From positions 62,001-126,000 of the forward strand of contig NZ_JBHSJJ010000007.1 in the NCBI RefSeq assembly GCF_042652345.1: a stretch of 64,000 bases of DNA, given 5' to 3'. Position 1 is the first letter of the stretch, and each line of letters opens with the position of its first letter. A program made the position numbers and the translations under genes. Of the stretch, positions 17,611 to 25,076 are shown piece by piece. A model generated the notes under the pieces. The model searched no databases. It was not told where the DNA came from and saw only the letters and a program-made list of their open reading frames with translations. Source of the stretch: Negadavirga shengliensis. Its GTDB lineage: Bacteria; Bacteroidota; Bacteroidia; Cytophagales; Cyclobacteriaceae.

Positions 17611-19641
17611 ATGAATCCATTATTGGAAAAGTTTAAAACGCCCTTTGAAACAGCACCCTTTCACCTCATCAAAAATGAACATTATTTACCGGCTGTGCAA
17701 GCCGCAATAAATGAAGCCAAAAAAGAAATTGAAAAGATCAAGAAAGTGTCCGATCCGAATTTCGAAAATACCGTGGAGGCTCTTGAAAATTCTGAAAGCG
17801 GGCTTTCTGTCATTTCAAGCATATTTTTCAATCTCAATGCTGCCGAGACCAATGAGGAAATCCAGAAATTGGCGAGAGAAATATCACCTCTCCTGTCTGC
17901 CCATAGCAATGACGTATTGCTTGACGAACAGCTTTTTGAAAAAGTGAAATGGGTATACGACAAAAAAGACAACCTAACCCTTGAAATTGAGCAACAAACC
18001 CTTTTGGACAAGATGTACAAATCTTTTATCCGGAATGGGGCCCTGTTAGATGAAAGGGGAAAAAAGCAGCTTAGAGAAATAGACCGGAGCCTATCCCAAC
18101 TTGGCCTTAAGTTTGGAGAAAATGTTCTCAATGAAACCAATAAATATGAATTGGTGATAGAGGATGAGGCCGATTTGAAAGGGCTTCCGGAAAGCGCCAA
18201 AGAAGCAGCAGCCCAGCTGGCAGAGGAGAAAGGGAAAAAGGGGAAATGGGTGTTTACATTGGCTTTTCCCAGTTATGTGCCTTTCATGACTTATGCGGAA
18301 AACAGGAACCTTCGGAAAGAGCTTTTCATTGCCTATAACAGTAAGGGCTGTAAGGGGGATGACTTGGACAACAAAGAGATCATCAAAGAGATATTGAAAT
18401 TAAAGGATGAAAGGGCAAAGCTACTTGGATATAAAAATTATGCCGAATTCATACTGGAAGAACGTATGGCCGGAAGCGGGCAGAAAGTACTTGATTTTCT
18501 TTATAATCTTCTTCAAAAAGCCAAACCCAAAGCGATATCCGAAATGGCCGAACTGGAAGCATTCGCCAAAAAACTGGACCGGATTGATGCACTTAAAAAA
18601 TGGGATATCAGCTATTATGCGGAGAAACTGAAAAAGGAAAAATACGAGGTAGATGACGAGTTGTTAAAACCCTATTTTGAACTCAACAACACCATCGAAG
18701 GCGTGTTTGTCACGGCTAAGAAGTTATACGGTATGGAATTTATACCTAACGCCGACATCCCTGTTTATCATCCTGAAGTGACAGCATATGAAGTGAGGGA
18801 CCAGGACCAAAAGCACATCGCAGTATTCTATGCCGACTTTTTCCCACGGCCGGGGAAAAGAAACGGGGCTTGGATGACGTCGTACAGGGGTCAGAAAAAA
18901 ACAAACAAAGGTGAGCAAAGGCCACATATATCGATCGTTTGCAATTTTAGCAGGCCCACGAAGAGTAAACCCTCTTTGCTTACTTTCAATGAAGTAACTA
19001 CGCTTTTCCATGAATTCGGGCATGCCCTTCACGGCATGTTGGCTGAAGGCCGATATGAGTCACTTTCTGGCACCAATGTATATTGGGATTTTGTGGAGCT
19101 TCCTTCTCAAATATTTGAAAACTGGTGTTATGAAAAAGAATGTTTGGATCTTTTTGCCAAACATCACGAAACCGGGGAAAAAATCCCGTTGGACCTTATT
19201 GAAAAATTAAAAAAAGCCGCCAATTTCCATCAGGGTTACCAGACAGTACGCCAAATCAGTTTTGGGCTGTTGGACATGGGGTATCATACCTCGAATCCCG
19301 CTGAAATTGACGAAATAGCCGAGTTTGAGAAAAAAGTAATGAGAGACACAGAATTGCTGGAACCTGTCGAAGGCACGTTGATGAGCAGCGCGTTCTCCCA
19401 CATTTTCCAAGGAGGCTATGCGGCCGGATACTATAGTTACAAATGGGCTGAGGTGTTGGATGCAGACGCCTTTGAACTTTTTTTGGAAAAGGGAATATTT
19501 GACCCTGAAACTGCCTTGGCTTTTAAAAACCACATTCTGAGTACGGGGGGAAAAGAGCATCCGGAAGTGCTGTACCAGCGTTTTAGAGGAAGAGCACCTA
19601 AACCTGATGCCCTATTGAAAAGGGCAGGTTTACTTCATTAA
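17611..19641 (+). CDS. M3 family metallopeptidase (oligopeptidase A / Dcp type)
   Basis: 676 residues, close to the ~680 of E. coli Dcp. The zinc motif HEFGH (residues 467-471) is within TLFHEFGHALHGML, and the third-ligand and substrate regions VYWDFVELPSQIFENW and FSHIFQGGYAAGYYSYKWAE are intact. It degrades short peptides in the cytoplasm; no signal peptide is present. Carboxy-dipeptidase (Dcp) versus oligopeptidase specificity is not certain. It is followed by a strong terminator at 19652. Confidence 0.94.
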   Translation: MNPLLEKFKTPFETAPFHLIKNEHYLPAVQAAINEAKKEIEKIKKVSDPNFENTVEALENSESGLSVISSIFFNLNAAETNEEIQKLAREISPLLSAHSNDVLLDEQLFEKVKWVYDKKDNLTLEIEQQTLLDKMYKSFIRNGALLDERGKKQLREIDRSLSQLGLKFGENVLNETNKYELVIEDEADLKGLPESAKEAAAQLAEEKGKKGKWVFTLAFPSYVPFMTYAENRNLRKELFIAYNSKGCKGDDLDNKEIIKEILKLKDERAKLLGYKNYAEFILEERMAGSGQKVLDFLYNLLQKAKPKAISEMAELEAFAKKLDRIDALKKWDISYYAEKLKKEKYEVDDELLKPYFELNNTIEGVFVTAKKLYGMEFIPNADIPVYHPEVTAYEVRDQDQKHIAVFYADFFPRPGKRNGAWMTSYRGQKKTNKGEQRPHISIVCNFSRPTKSKPSLLTFNEVTTLFHEFGHALHGMLAEGRYESLSGTNVYWDFVELPSQIFENWCYEKECLDLFAKHHETGEKIPLDLIEKLKKAANFHQGYQTVRQISFGLLDMGYHTSNPAEIDEIAEFEKKVMRDTELLEPVEGTLMSSAFSHIFQGGYAAGYYSYKWAEVLDADAFELFLEKGIFDPETALAFKNHILSTGGKEHPEVLYQRFRGRAPKPDALLKRAGLLH

Positions 19642-19651
19642 AACAAAACTA

Positions 19652-19680
19652 AAAAGGGGCTTATGAGGGGAGCCCCTTTT
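19652..19680 (+). terminator. Intrinsic terminator of the M3 peptidase gene
   Basis: AAAAGGGGCT at 19652-19661 and AGCCCCTTTT at 19671-19680 form a perfect 10-bp stem with a 9-nt loop and a T-run built into the right arm, 11 bp after the stop codon. Confidence 0.9.
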
Positions 19681-19753
19681 TAAAAGTACGTTTGTAAAAA
19701 ACATTTATATTGTTGGTGGAAAAATCAATATAAAACAAATTTGCAAATTCATT

Positions 19754-19834
19754 TTAAATGATGATAAATCCAATTATCAACAACCATATTAACGCGGACA
19801 CCATAATAAGTACAGTAAATTGTTTATCTTTCAT
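19754..19834 (-). CDS. Small single-pass membrane peptide, 26 residues
   Basis: ATG at 19834 to TAA at 19754 encodes 26 residues. The peptide starts MKDKQFT and the rest is almost wholly hydrophobic with a central Trp (VLIMVSALIWLLIIGFIII), enough for one transmembrane helix with a positively charged cytoplasmic N-terminus. A GGGG stretch lies 3-6 nt before the ATG. It lies in an otherwise empty 499-bp gap, downstream of the CDF exporter gene on the same strand. Function unknown; it may be a regulator or subunit of a membrane protein, or chance. Coding status is inference. Confidence 0.4.
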   Translation of the reverse strand: MKDKQFTVLIMVSALIWLLIIGFIII

Positions 19835-20140
19835 AGCCCCGAAATTTTAACGGTGGAACATTGGGTTTAAATTACAAATAATTTGGCTCAAAAGCAATAA
19901 TACCCGATGTTAAACGCGAAAAATATGAGGAAAGGCTAGAGAAAATAATTTCATAAAGCAGTCCAATACATAGGAATAATTACATTATTTCTAAAAAAAT
20001 GCTTAAAAAAATGGAATTTTGTCAATCAACCCTCTGTAATGATGGATATCACTGAAAACACGATAATGTGTCAGATTCCGTGATGGGTTTCTCTAATCAG
20101 TGGTAAAGCTAATCATTTTATTACCAGGATATTAGACAGA

Positions 20141-21157
20141 TCAGCTCTCCTGGTTGGATTCGGGAAGAAAGGTCAATTCATGATAATGCTTCTGGTTCTT
20201 TGACATATTCTCCGCGTTCCATCGGATCTTTTTGGACTTAGGGTATTTTCTTACCGGACAATCCCTGACCTGACAATAATGACAGCAGGATTCGGGAAGA
20301 CATGGATCGGCATGTACAAATACCTCTGTATTGCCTGGCAGGTTTTCTTCCAAAACTTCCTCCACGCGATGCACCTCATCATGTACCTGTATCAAGTCAA
20401 AATAATAGGGCAGCGTCAAGTGCAAATCTATATGGCTATCCCCGCCATACTGCTGCACCCTCATGTTATGGATATCAATCCAATTTTCCTTCCTGCTATC
20501 ATTCAAAACCTTCACTGTTGTGTTGATGGCTTCAGGGTTCGTTTCATCCATCAAACCGGCAACAGATCTACGCACCAAAAAATACCCATTGTAGATGATA
20601 TAACCGGCAAACAAAATTGAAAAAACGCTATCCAAGAAAAACATACCGGTAAAATAAATGATACCGATCCCAAATATCAGCACAAAGCTACTGATGGCAT
20701 CAGTAAATATATGTCTTCCGTCAGCTTCCAGGGTCAGGCTGTTTAACTCCCTGCCCTTTATTTGTAAAACGTAGCCCAGGACGCCGTTCACCACTCCTGA
20801 AAAACCAACCAACGCCATACCATAAGGCAGAAAAGCAAGTTGCTGGGGATATATTAATGAATAAACAGATTGATAAATAATAAAAATTCCTGCCAATATG
20901 ATAAGGGTACCCTCAATACCCGCACTGAAGAATTCGATTTTCCCATGACCATACGGATGATTTTCATCTTTCGGAAGAGAACTCAGGTAAACACTATATA
21001 AAGCAAAACACGATGCTACCACATTCACAATGCTTTCCAAAGCATCTGTCAGTATAGCATTGGAACGTGTGATATAAAAAGAATAAAACTTGATTACCAA
21101 CAAGATCAAACTTACGGTAACCGATATGATGATAAGACGCCTCTTTACTGAATCCAC
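20141..21157 (-). CDS. Cation diffusion facilitator (CDF) family metal exporter
   Basis: 338 residues with six hydrophobic helices. The helix-2 metal site (SNAILTDALESIVN) and the helix-5 site (EADGRHIFTDAISSFVLI) carry the HxxxD/DxxxD residues that bind Zn2+/Fe2+ in this family, and the cytoplasmic C-terminal domain follows (MRVQQYGGDSHIDLHLTLPYY), ending with a Cys/His-rich tail CCHYCQVRDCPVRKY, which is unusual and may bind metal. It should export divalent metals by proton antiport in the inner membrane. It is in tandem with the upstream CsbD gene but separated by a 280-bp gap with a hairpin. Confidence 0.93.
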   Translation of the reverse strand: MDSVKRRLIIISVTVSLILLVIKFYSFYITRSNAILTDALESIVNVVASCFALYSVYLSSLPKDENHPYGHGKIEFFSAGIEGTLIILAGIFIIYQSVYSLIYPQQLAFLPYGMALVGFSGVVNGVLGYVLQIKGRELNSLTLEADGRHIFTDAISSFVLIFGIGIIYFTGMFFLDSVFSILFAGYIIYNGYFLVRRSVAGLMDETNPEAINTTVKVLNDSRKENWIDIHNMRVQQYGGDSHIDLHLTLPYYFDLIQVHDEVHRVEEVLEENLPGNTEVFVHADPCLPESCCHYCQVRDCPVRKYPKSKKIRWNAENMSKNQKHYHELTFLPESNQES

Positions 21158-21339
21158 TAAACGACCTTTTTGGGTAACTATCCGTCAAAATTAAATTAAT
21201 TTTATTTTAGGCACAATCTAAAAATAATATCTAATCAGGGAAAAGAAGGGGAGCTGACGGAGATACCATCTCCTATACACAAAACAGCTGAGAAGAAATA
21301 GGGACAATTGTGAGGCGATAAAACCCCAAAAAACAAAAA

Positions 21340-21407
21340 TTATCTTAAAAGCAAGGTTACATGCCATCAAAATACATAAACATGATTGCTTCCTGCTTTT
21401 AAGATAA
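21340..21407 (-). terminator. Long-loop inverted repeat, probable terminator of csbD-like gene
   Basis: TTATCTTAAAAGCA at 21340-21353 and TGCTTTTAAGATAA at 21394-21407 form a perfect 14-bp stem with a 40-nt loop. On the minus strand it follows the CsbD gene by 30 bp and is succeeded by TTTTTGTTTTTT, so it can act as a terminator. The large loop is unusual for a terminator. Confidence 0.6.
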
Positions 21408-21437
21408 CCCTTTTATCACCGTTAGTTTTCAAAGCTT

Positions 21438-21623
21438 TTACTCAAAAAGCATTCTTTTGAGTTCATCCTGAGCAACTCCGGTTCTTTTCTGAAGCCTTCC
21501 GAGCAATTGGTCTTCCTGTCCTTCTACATACATCAGGTCATCGTCCGTTAACTCCCCGTATTTGGCTTTTAGCTTACCTTTAAGCTCATTCCAGTTTCCT
21601 TTAAGTTTTAATTTAGTAGACAT
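21438..21623 (-). CDS. CsbD family stress-related protein
   Basis: 61 residues, the normal family size. The N-terminus KLKGNWNELKGKLKAKYGEL is the CsbD signature, followed by the acidic DDDLMYVEGQEDQLLGRLQ segment. CsbD-like proteins are induced in general stress in many bacteria, but their molecular action is not known. The protein is cytoplasmic and very charged. It is divergent from the AI-2E permease gene. Confidence 0.95.
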   Translation of the reverse strand: MSTKLKLKGNWNELKGKLKAKYGELTDDDLMYVEGQEDQLLGRLQKRTGVAQDELKRMLFE

Positions 21624-21703
21624 GGTTGTAATTAGTTTAAGTGAAAAATTTTATTATAATTTGTATAAAATTGTACAATAACTATTCCAAACTACTTTTT
21701 TTT

Positions 21704-22768
21704 ATGAATGAAATCAAATTACCCGGGTACCTGAAAGCGCTTGTTGTTCTTTTATTGATCATTGTGATCATATTCATCCTAGTCATTGGGAGAGGGCTCT
21801 TGATTCCTCTGATGCTGGGAGGATATATTGCTATGTTGATGATCCCCGCATGCAATTGGATGGAAGAAAAAAAGATCCCAAGGGTATTGAGTGCCGTAAT
21901 CGCCCTCCTGACTTCCATTGCGGCAATTGTTGGGATCGCTCTTTTGGTGATTCTCCAGATAAGGAATTTCGCGAGGGACTTGGATGATGTGAGTGAACGG
22001 CTGAACCGGTATCTGGCCGACATAGACGCATTTGCCACGGAAAAATTCGGTGCCGATCTGGGCATCAGCAACGGAATGGACAAAAGCCAGATCTTCCAAA
22101 TTATCGAATCAAACAGTGAAACCTTATCCAACTTTCTGCTGAATACCGTAGGCTCTCTTACCGGGGTAGTCCTTGTTCCGGTATTTATTTTTTTCATGTT
22201 GATATACAGGGATCATTTGGGCAGTTTCATGGCCAAATTTTTCAGGGATAAGGACAACGGTTTGGTCAAAGCAAAAATCAGCGATCTAAGAAAAGTAGTA
22301 CAGTATTACATCATCGGCATGTTTAAAGTCATGGCCATCCTGGCGGTACTTAATACCGCTGCCCTGTATATGATAGGCGTTAAGCATGCACTTTTTTTTG
22401 GCCTTTTTGCTGCTTTGCTTAACATCATTCCTTATCTGGGTCCTTTTCTTGGCGCCATTCTTCCCTTTATTTTTGCTTTTCTTACCATGGATGGGCTGAT
22501 CTATCCGTTTTTGGTAGTAATTTGCTTTACCATTATTCAGTTGATAGAAAGCAATTTTCTGACGCCAAAAATCGTGGGCAGTAATGTCAATCTAAATGCT
22601 TTGATTACCTTTCTCGGCCTGTTGGTAGGGGGCGCCATTTGGGGAGTAATAGGGATGATCCTGGTAATTCCTACCCTGGCGATATTAAAAAGGATTTTTG
22701 AACTCAGAGACAGCACCAAACCCTTCTCTTTTTTGTTCGGAGAAGAGGATGAAATAGAAAATGACTAA
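21704..22768 (+). CDS. AI-2E family transporter (PerM-like permease), copy 1
   Basis: 354 residues from the ATG at 21704; a GTG start at 21641 would add 21 residues without family support. The fold shows two N-terminal hydrophobic pairs, a central amphipathic region (VSERLNRYLADIDAF), then five to six helices with the family signature AALLNIIPYLGPFLGAILPF and GAIWGVIGMILVIPTLAILKRI. The family (formerly UPF0118) includes TqsA and PerM; some members export small molecules or ions. The stop codon lies 3 bp before the ATG of the TPR gene, so they are translationally coupled. A second copy is at 29828. Confidence 0.92.
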   Translation: MNEIKLPGYLKALVVLLLIIVIIFILVIGRGLLIPLMLGGYIAMLMIPACNWMEEKKIPRVLSAVIALLTSIAAIVGIALLVILQIRNFARDLDDVSERLNRYLADIDAFATEKFGADLGISNGMDKSQIFQIIESNSETLSNFLLNTVGSLTGVVLVPVFIFFMLIYRDHLGSFMAKFFRDKDNGLVKAKISDLRKVVQYYIIGMFKVMAILAVLNTAALYMIGVKHALFFGLFAALLNIIPYLGPFLGAILPFIFAFLTMDGLIYPFLVVICFTIIQLIESNFLTPKIVGSNVNLNALITFLGLLVGGAIWGVIGMILVIPTLAILKRIFELRDSTKPFSFLFGEEDEIEND

Positions 22769-22771
22769 TTG

Positions 22772-23686
22772 ATGCGCTACTCATTGTTTTTGCTATTATT
22801 GTTGCTTATTTCCTGCGATAGCCAGGAAAACAAAAAAGGAAGGTTTTTGCTGAAGGGCAATGACAAACTTCAGGAAGGGGATATCACCGGGGCTTTGAAA
22901 TTTTATGATGAAGCCCTTCGCATCGACAACCGGTTTTACGATGCCTATTATAACCGCGGCCTGGCTAATTTAAAACTTTTGAATTATCCAAAAGCCATCG
23001 AAGACTTCAGCAAGACCATAGAAATCCACCCTGAACACCATGCTGCTTATCAGCAGAGGGCTATGGCTTACCTTGATTTTGGGGAGAATTATAAGGCGCT
23101 CGCGGATGCCGAACAACTCCTGCGTATCAAGCCCGAAAGCAGTGAGGCTTACTTTATCCAAGGACTTACCTACACGGAGCTGAAAAACTATCCGGAAGCC
23201 TTGGCTGCCTTTGAAAAAGGAGTCCACATGGACCCGGACAACCCGGAATGGTATATCAACCGGGCCACTGTACATTACTACCTGCAACAATACGACGACT
23301 CCTGGGATGATTTAAAAAAAGCCAAACAACTGGTCCCCTCCCACAGCTACATTTACAACATGGAATCGCTGGTCTACTTTGAGCAAAACCAGTATGAGGA
23401 AGCATTGAAGGCCATCGAAAAAGCCATATCATTAGATAGAGACCAACCTTATTATTACAACAACAGAGGACTTTATAAAATTTTCCTGGGGCAGTTGGAA
23501 GACGGGTTGGAAGACATCAATTATAGCCTCAAGCAAGATAACAAGAACTTATATGCCCTGAGAAATAAAGGATTATATCATTATTTCAAAGGGGATACGC
23601 AGCTGGCCAGAAAATACCTGGAAGATGTATTGGCGAAAAACCCGGATATTCCTTTGGCTGCTTTCTATATAGAGCAAATGGATTGA
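22772..23686 (+). CDS. Tetratricopeptide repeat lipoprotein
   Basis: 304 residues from the ATG at 22772. The signal MRYSLFLLLLLLISC is a lipoprotein signal (Cys 15). About seven TPR motifs follow in tandem (for example FYDAYYNRGLANLKLLNYP and AEAYFIQGLTYTELKNYPEA-type units), covering residues 25 to 295. It is a periplasm- or surface-facing scaffold of unknown partner. It begins 3 bp after the AI-2E permease and ends exactly next to the stop codon of the convergent porin gene. Confidence 0.92.
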   Translation: MRYSLFLLLLLLISCDSQENKKGRFLLKGNDKLQEGDITGALKFYDEALRIDNRFYDAYYNRGLANLKLLNYPKAIEDFSKTIEIHPEHHAAYQQRAMAYLDFGENYKALADAEQLLRIKPESSEAYFIQGLTYTELKNYPEALAAFEKGVHMDPDNPEWYINRATVHYYLQQYDDSWDDLKKAKQLVPSHSYIYNMESLVYFEQNQYEEALKAIEKAISLDRDQPYYYNNRGLYKIFLGQLEDGLEDINYSLKQDNKNLYALRNKGLYHYFKGDTQLARKYLEDVLAKNPDIPLAAFYIEQMD

Positions 23687-24931
23687 CTAGATACCAAACT
23701 CTACCTGAAAAGCACCTGTCCAGTTGCTTTCCAGTCCCTGTATACTTGTGACCCCTTCCAGCCACCGGTAACCTAAGTTTGCCTGGACTTTTATTCTATG
23801 ACCATTTAAGTATTTGGTGTATCCGAATAATAACTCGTCGATATGGTTTTCAAAAGCAGACATATCAGCAGTAGGAGAAATAAAAGCATACCGTATCGCC
23901 ACTTCCGATTTCTGACTGATCATCTTACTTACCTGGTTATTCATCCCATGGCCCGTTAATGCATACCTGATCTCGCCTTGTTCATTTTGGGTAAACGGGT
24001 GATCTGCCGTCCTGTGCAAGTACTCGGACAGCACTGCCCAGCCTCTGTATTTAAAAACCGCATCTATGATAAGGCTGTTGAGGTCGGTTTCTTCATACAA
24101 GGGCAAGCCGACCTGCCCACCTGACCGGGTAGCCTTATGGTTTTGACTGTAGGTGAGGGCCAAAGAAAGCTTAGGGGTAAACTCAAATTCCAGATCACCT
24201 TCCGAATAGTCCCCGCTATTGATAAAACTACCAAAAGGGAGGTATTCCATTCTCCCGGTATAAGCAAAGCCTTCATTATTATTGTATGAATTCCTTCCCT
24301 GCCCCGTAGTAATAGCACCTTTCAAAGACAAAAGAGAATTTCCCATCAGAGGTTGGGTATAGTATCCAAAAAAACCGAAATCCCTATCTATGTTAAAAAA
24401 GGCGTTTGCCACAGAACGGTCGGCGAACTGCAAATTTCCTGAGCTCACTACCCGTTGGCGGTTGCCGGGAAGTTTTGACTGTCCGAAACCTACGTAGAAA
24501 TTGCGGTTAAAGGTATAATAAATGATGGCATCCCGCAGCGGCTGGGCAGTATTCCCGAATTCCAGATCCATGTCCGCCCTGGAGAAGGCCATTTGGACAT
24601 AATATTGCAACTTTGGACTTACCACAAACCCATCCAGTCTTAACCTCATCCTCCTTACCTTGAAATCATATTTGTCCACCGCGATGTTATCCCCTCTTAC
24701 ATTATTATATCCTGCACGGTTCTGGATCCTGAATCTTAAGTTCAATAAAAACAATGAGTCCTTTTTAATACCCAAACCTTCTTCCACGTCTATGAGCGGC
24801 CGTTCGTCGGATTCAACCTGTTGCGCCCGGCCCTCGGTACTGAAAAAAACAATGCCTGTAAAAAACAGAAAAAAAATAGTGACATGGATAGTGACATGAT
24901 CTGTCTTCAAAACCTGACTCATATATTTCAT
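23687..24931 (-). CDS. OprO/OprP-like phosphate-selective porin
   Basis: 414 residues with a long N-terminus; the probable signal peptide covers the hydrophobic stretch TIFFLFFTGIVFFSTEGRAQ. The body is a repeated antiparallel-strand pattern with family phrases FKVRRMRLRLDGFVVSPKLQYYVQMAFSR, FYVGFGQSKLPGNRQRV and FFNIDRDFGFFGYY, matching the porin O/P group. It forms an outer-membrane channel, probably for anions such as phosphate or polyphosphate; no PhoB site was looked for with tools. It lies downstream of aconitase, separated by a terminator. Its stop codon directly abuts that of the TPR gene. Confidence 0.9.
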   Translation of the reverse strand: MKYMSQVLKTDHVTIHVTIFFLFFTGIVFFSTEGRAQQVESDERPLIDVEEGLGIKKDSLFLLNLRFRIQNRAGYNNVRGDNIAVDKYDFKVRRMRLRLDGFVVSPKLQYYVQMAFSRADMDLEFGNTAQPLRDAIIYYTFNRNFYVGFGQSKLPGNRQRVVSSGNLQFADRSVANAFFNIDRDFGFFGYYTQPLMGNSLLSLKGAITTGQGRNSYNNNEGFAYTGRMEYLPFGSFINSGDYSEGDLEFEFTPKLSLALTYSQNHKATRSGGQVGLPLYEETDLNSLIIDAVFKYRGWAVLSEYLHRTADHPFTQNEQGEIRYALTGHGMNNQVSKMISQKSEVAIRYAFISPTADMSAFENHIDELLFGYTKYLNGHRIKVQANLGYRWLEGVTSIQGLESNWTGAFQVEFGI

Positions 24932-24971
24932 TTTAATTTTTCAAAACTAATAATCCTACGCAAGCCATCAA

Positions 24972-25006
24972 AAAAAAGGCCATGGCGGGGAGCCATAACC
25001 TTTTTT
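24972..25006 (-). terminator. Intrinsic terminator of the aconitase gene
   Basis: On the minus strand AAAAAAGG-TT-ATGGC and GCCAT-GG-CCTTTTTTT form a 15-position stem with two mismatches around a 5-nt loop, followed by a T-run. It lies ~70 bp after the aconitase stop and before the porin start. Confidence 0.8.
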
Positions 25007-25076
25007 ATTTTATTCCAACGGTCAGGTGTCCCTGTAATCAGACATCTTCCCATTTTTGTCGGAGCATATTGCTACA

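Noticed and set aside
23684..23689. Overlap or fusion of the TPR and porin genes
   Set aside because: The stop codons of the convergent genes merely abut without overlap.
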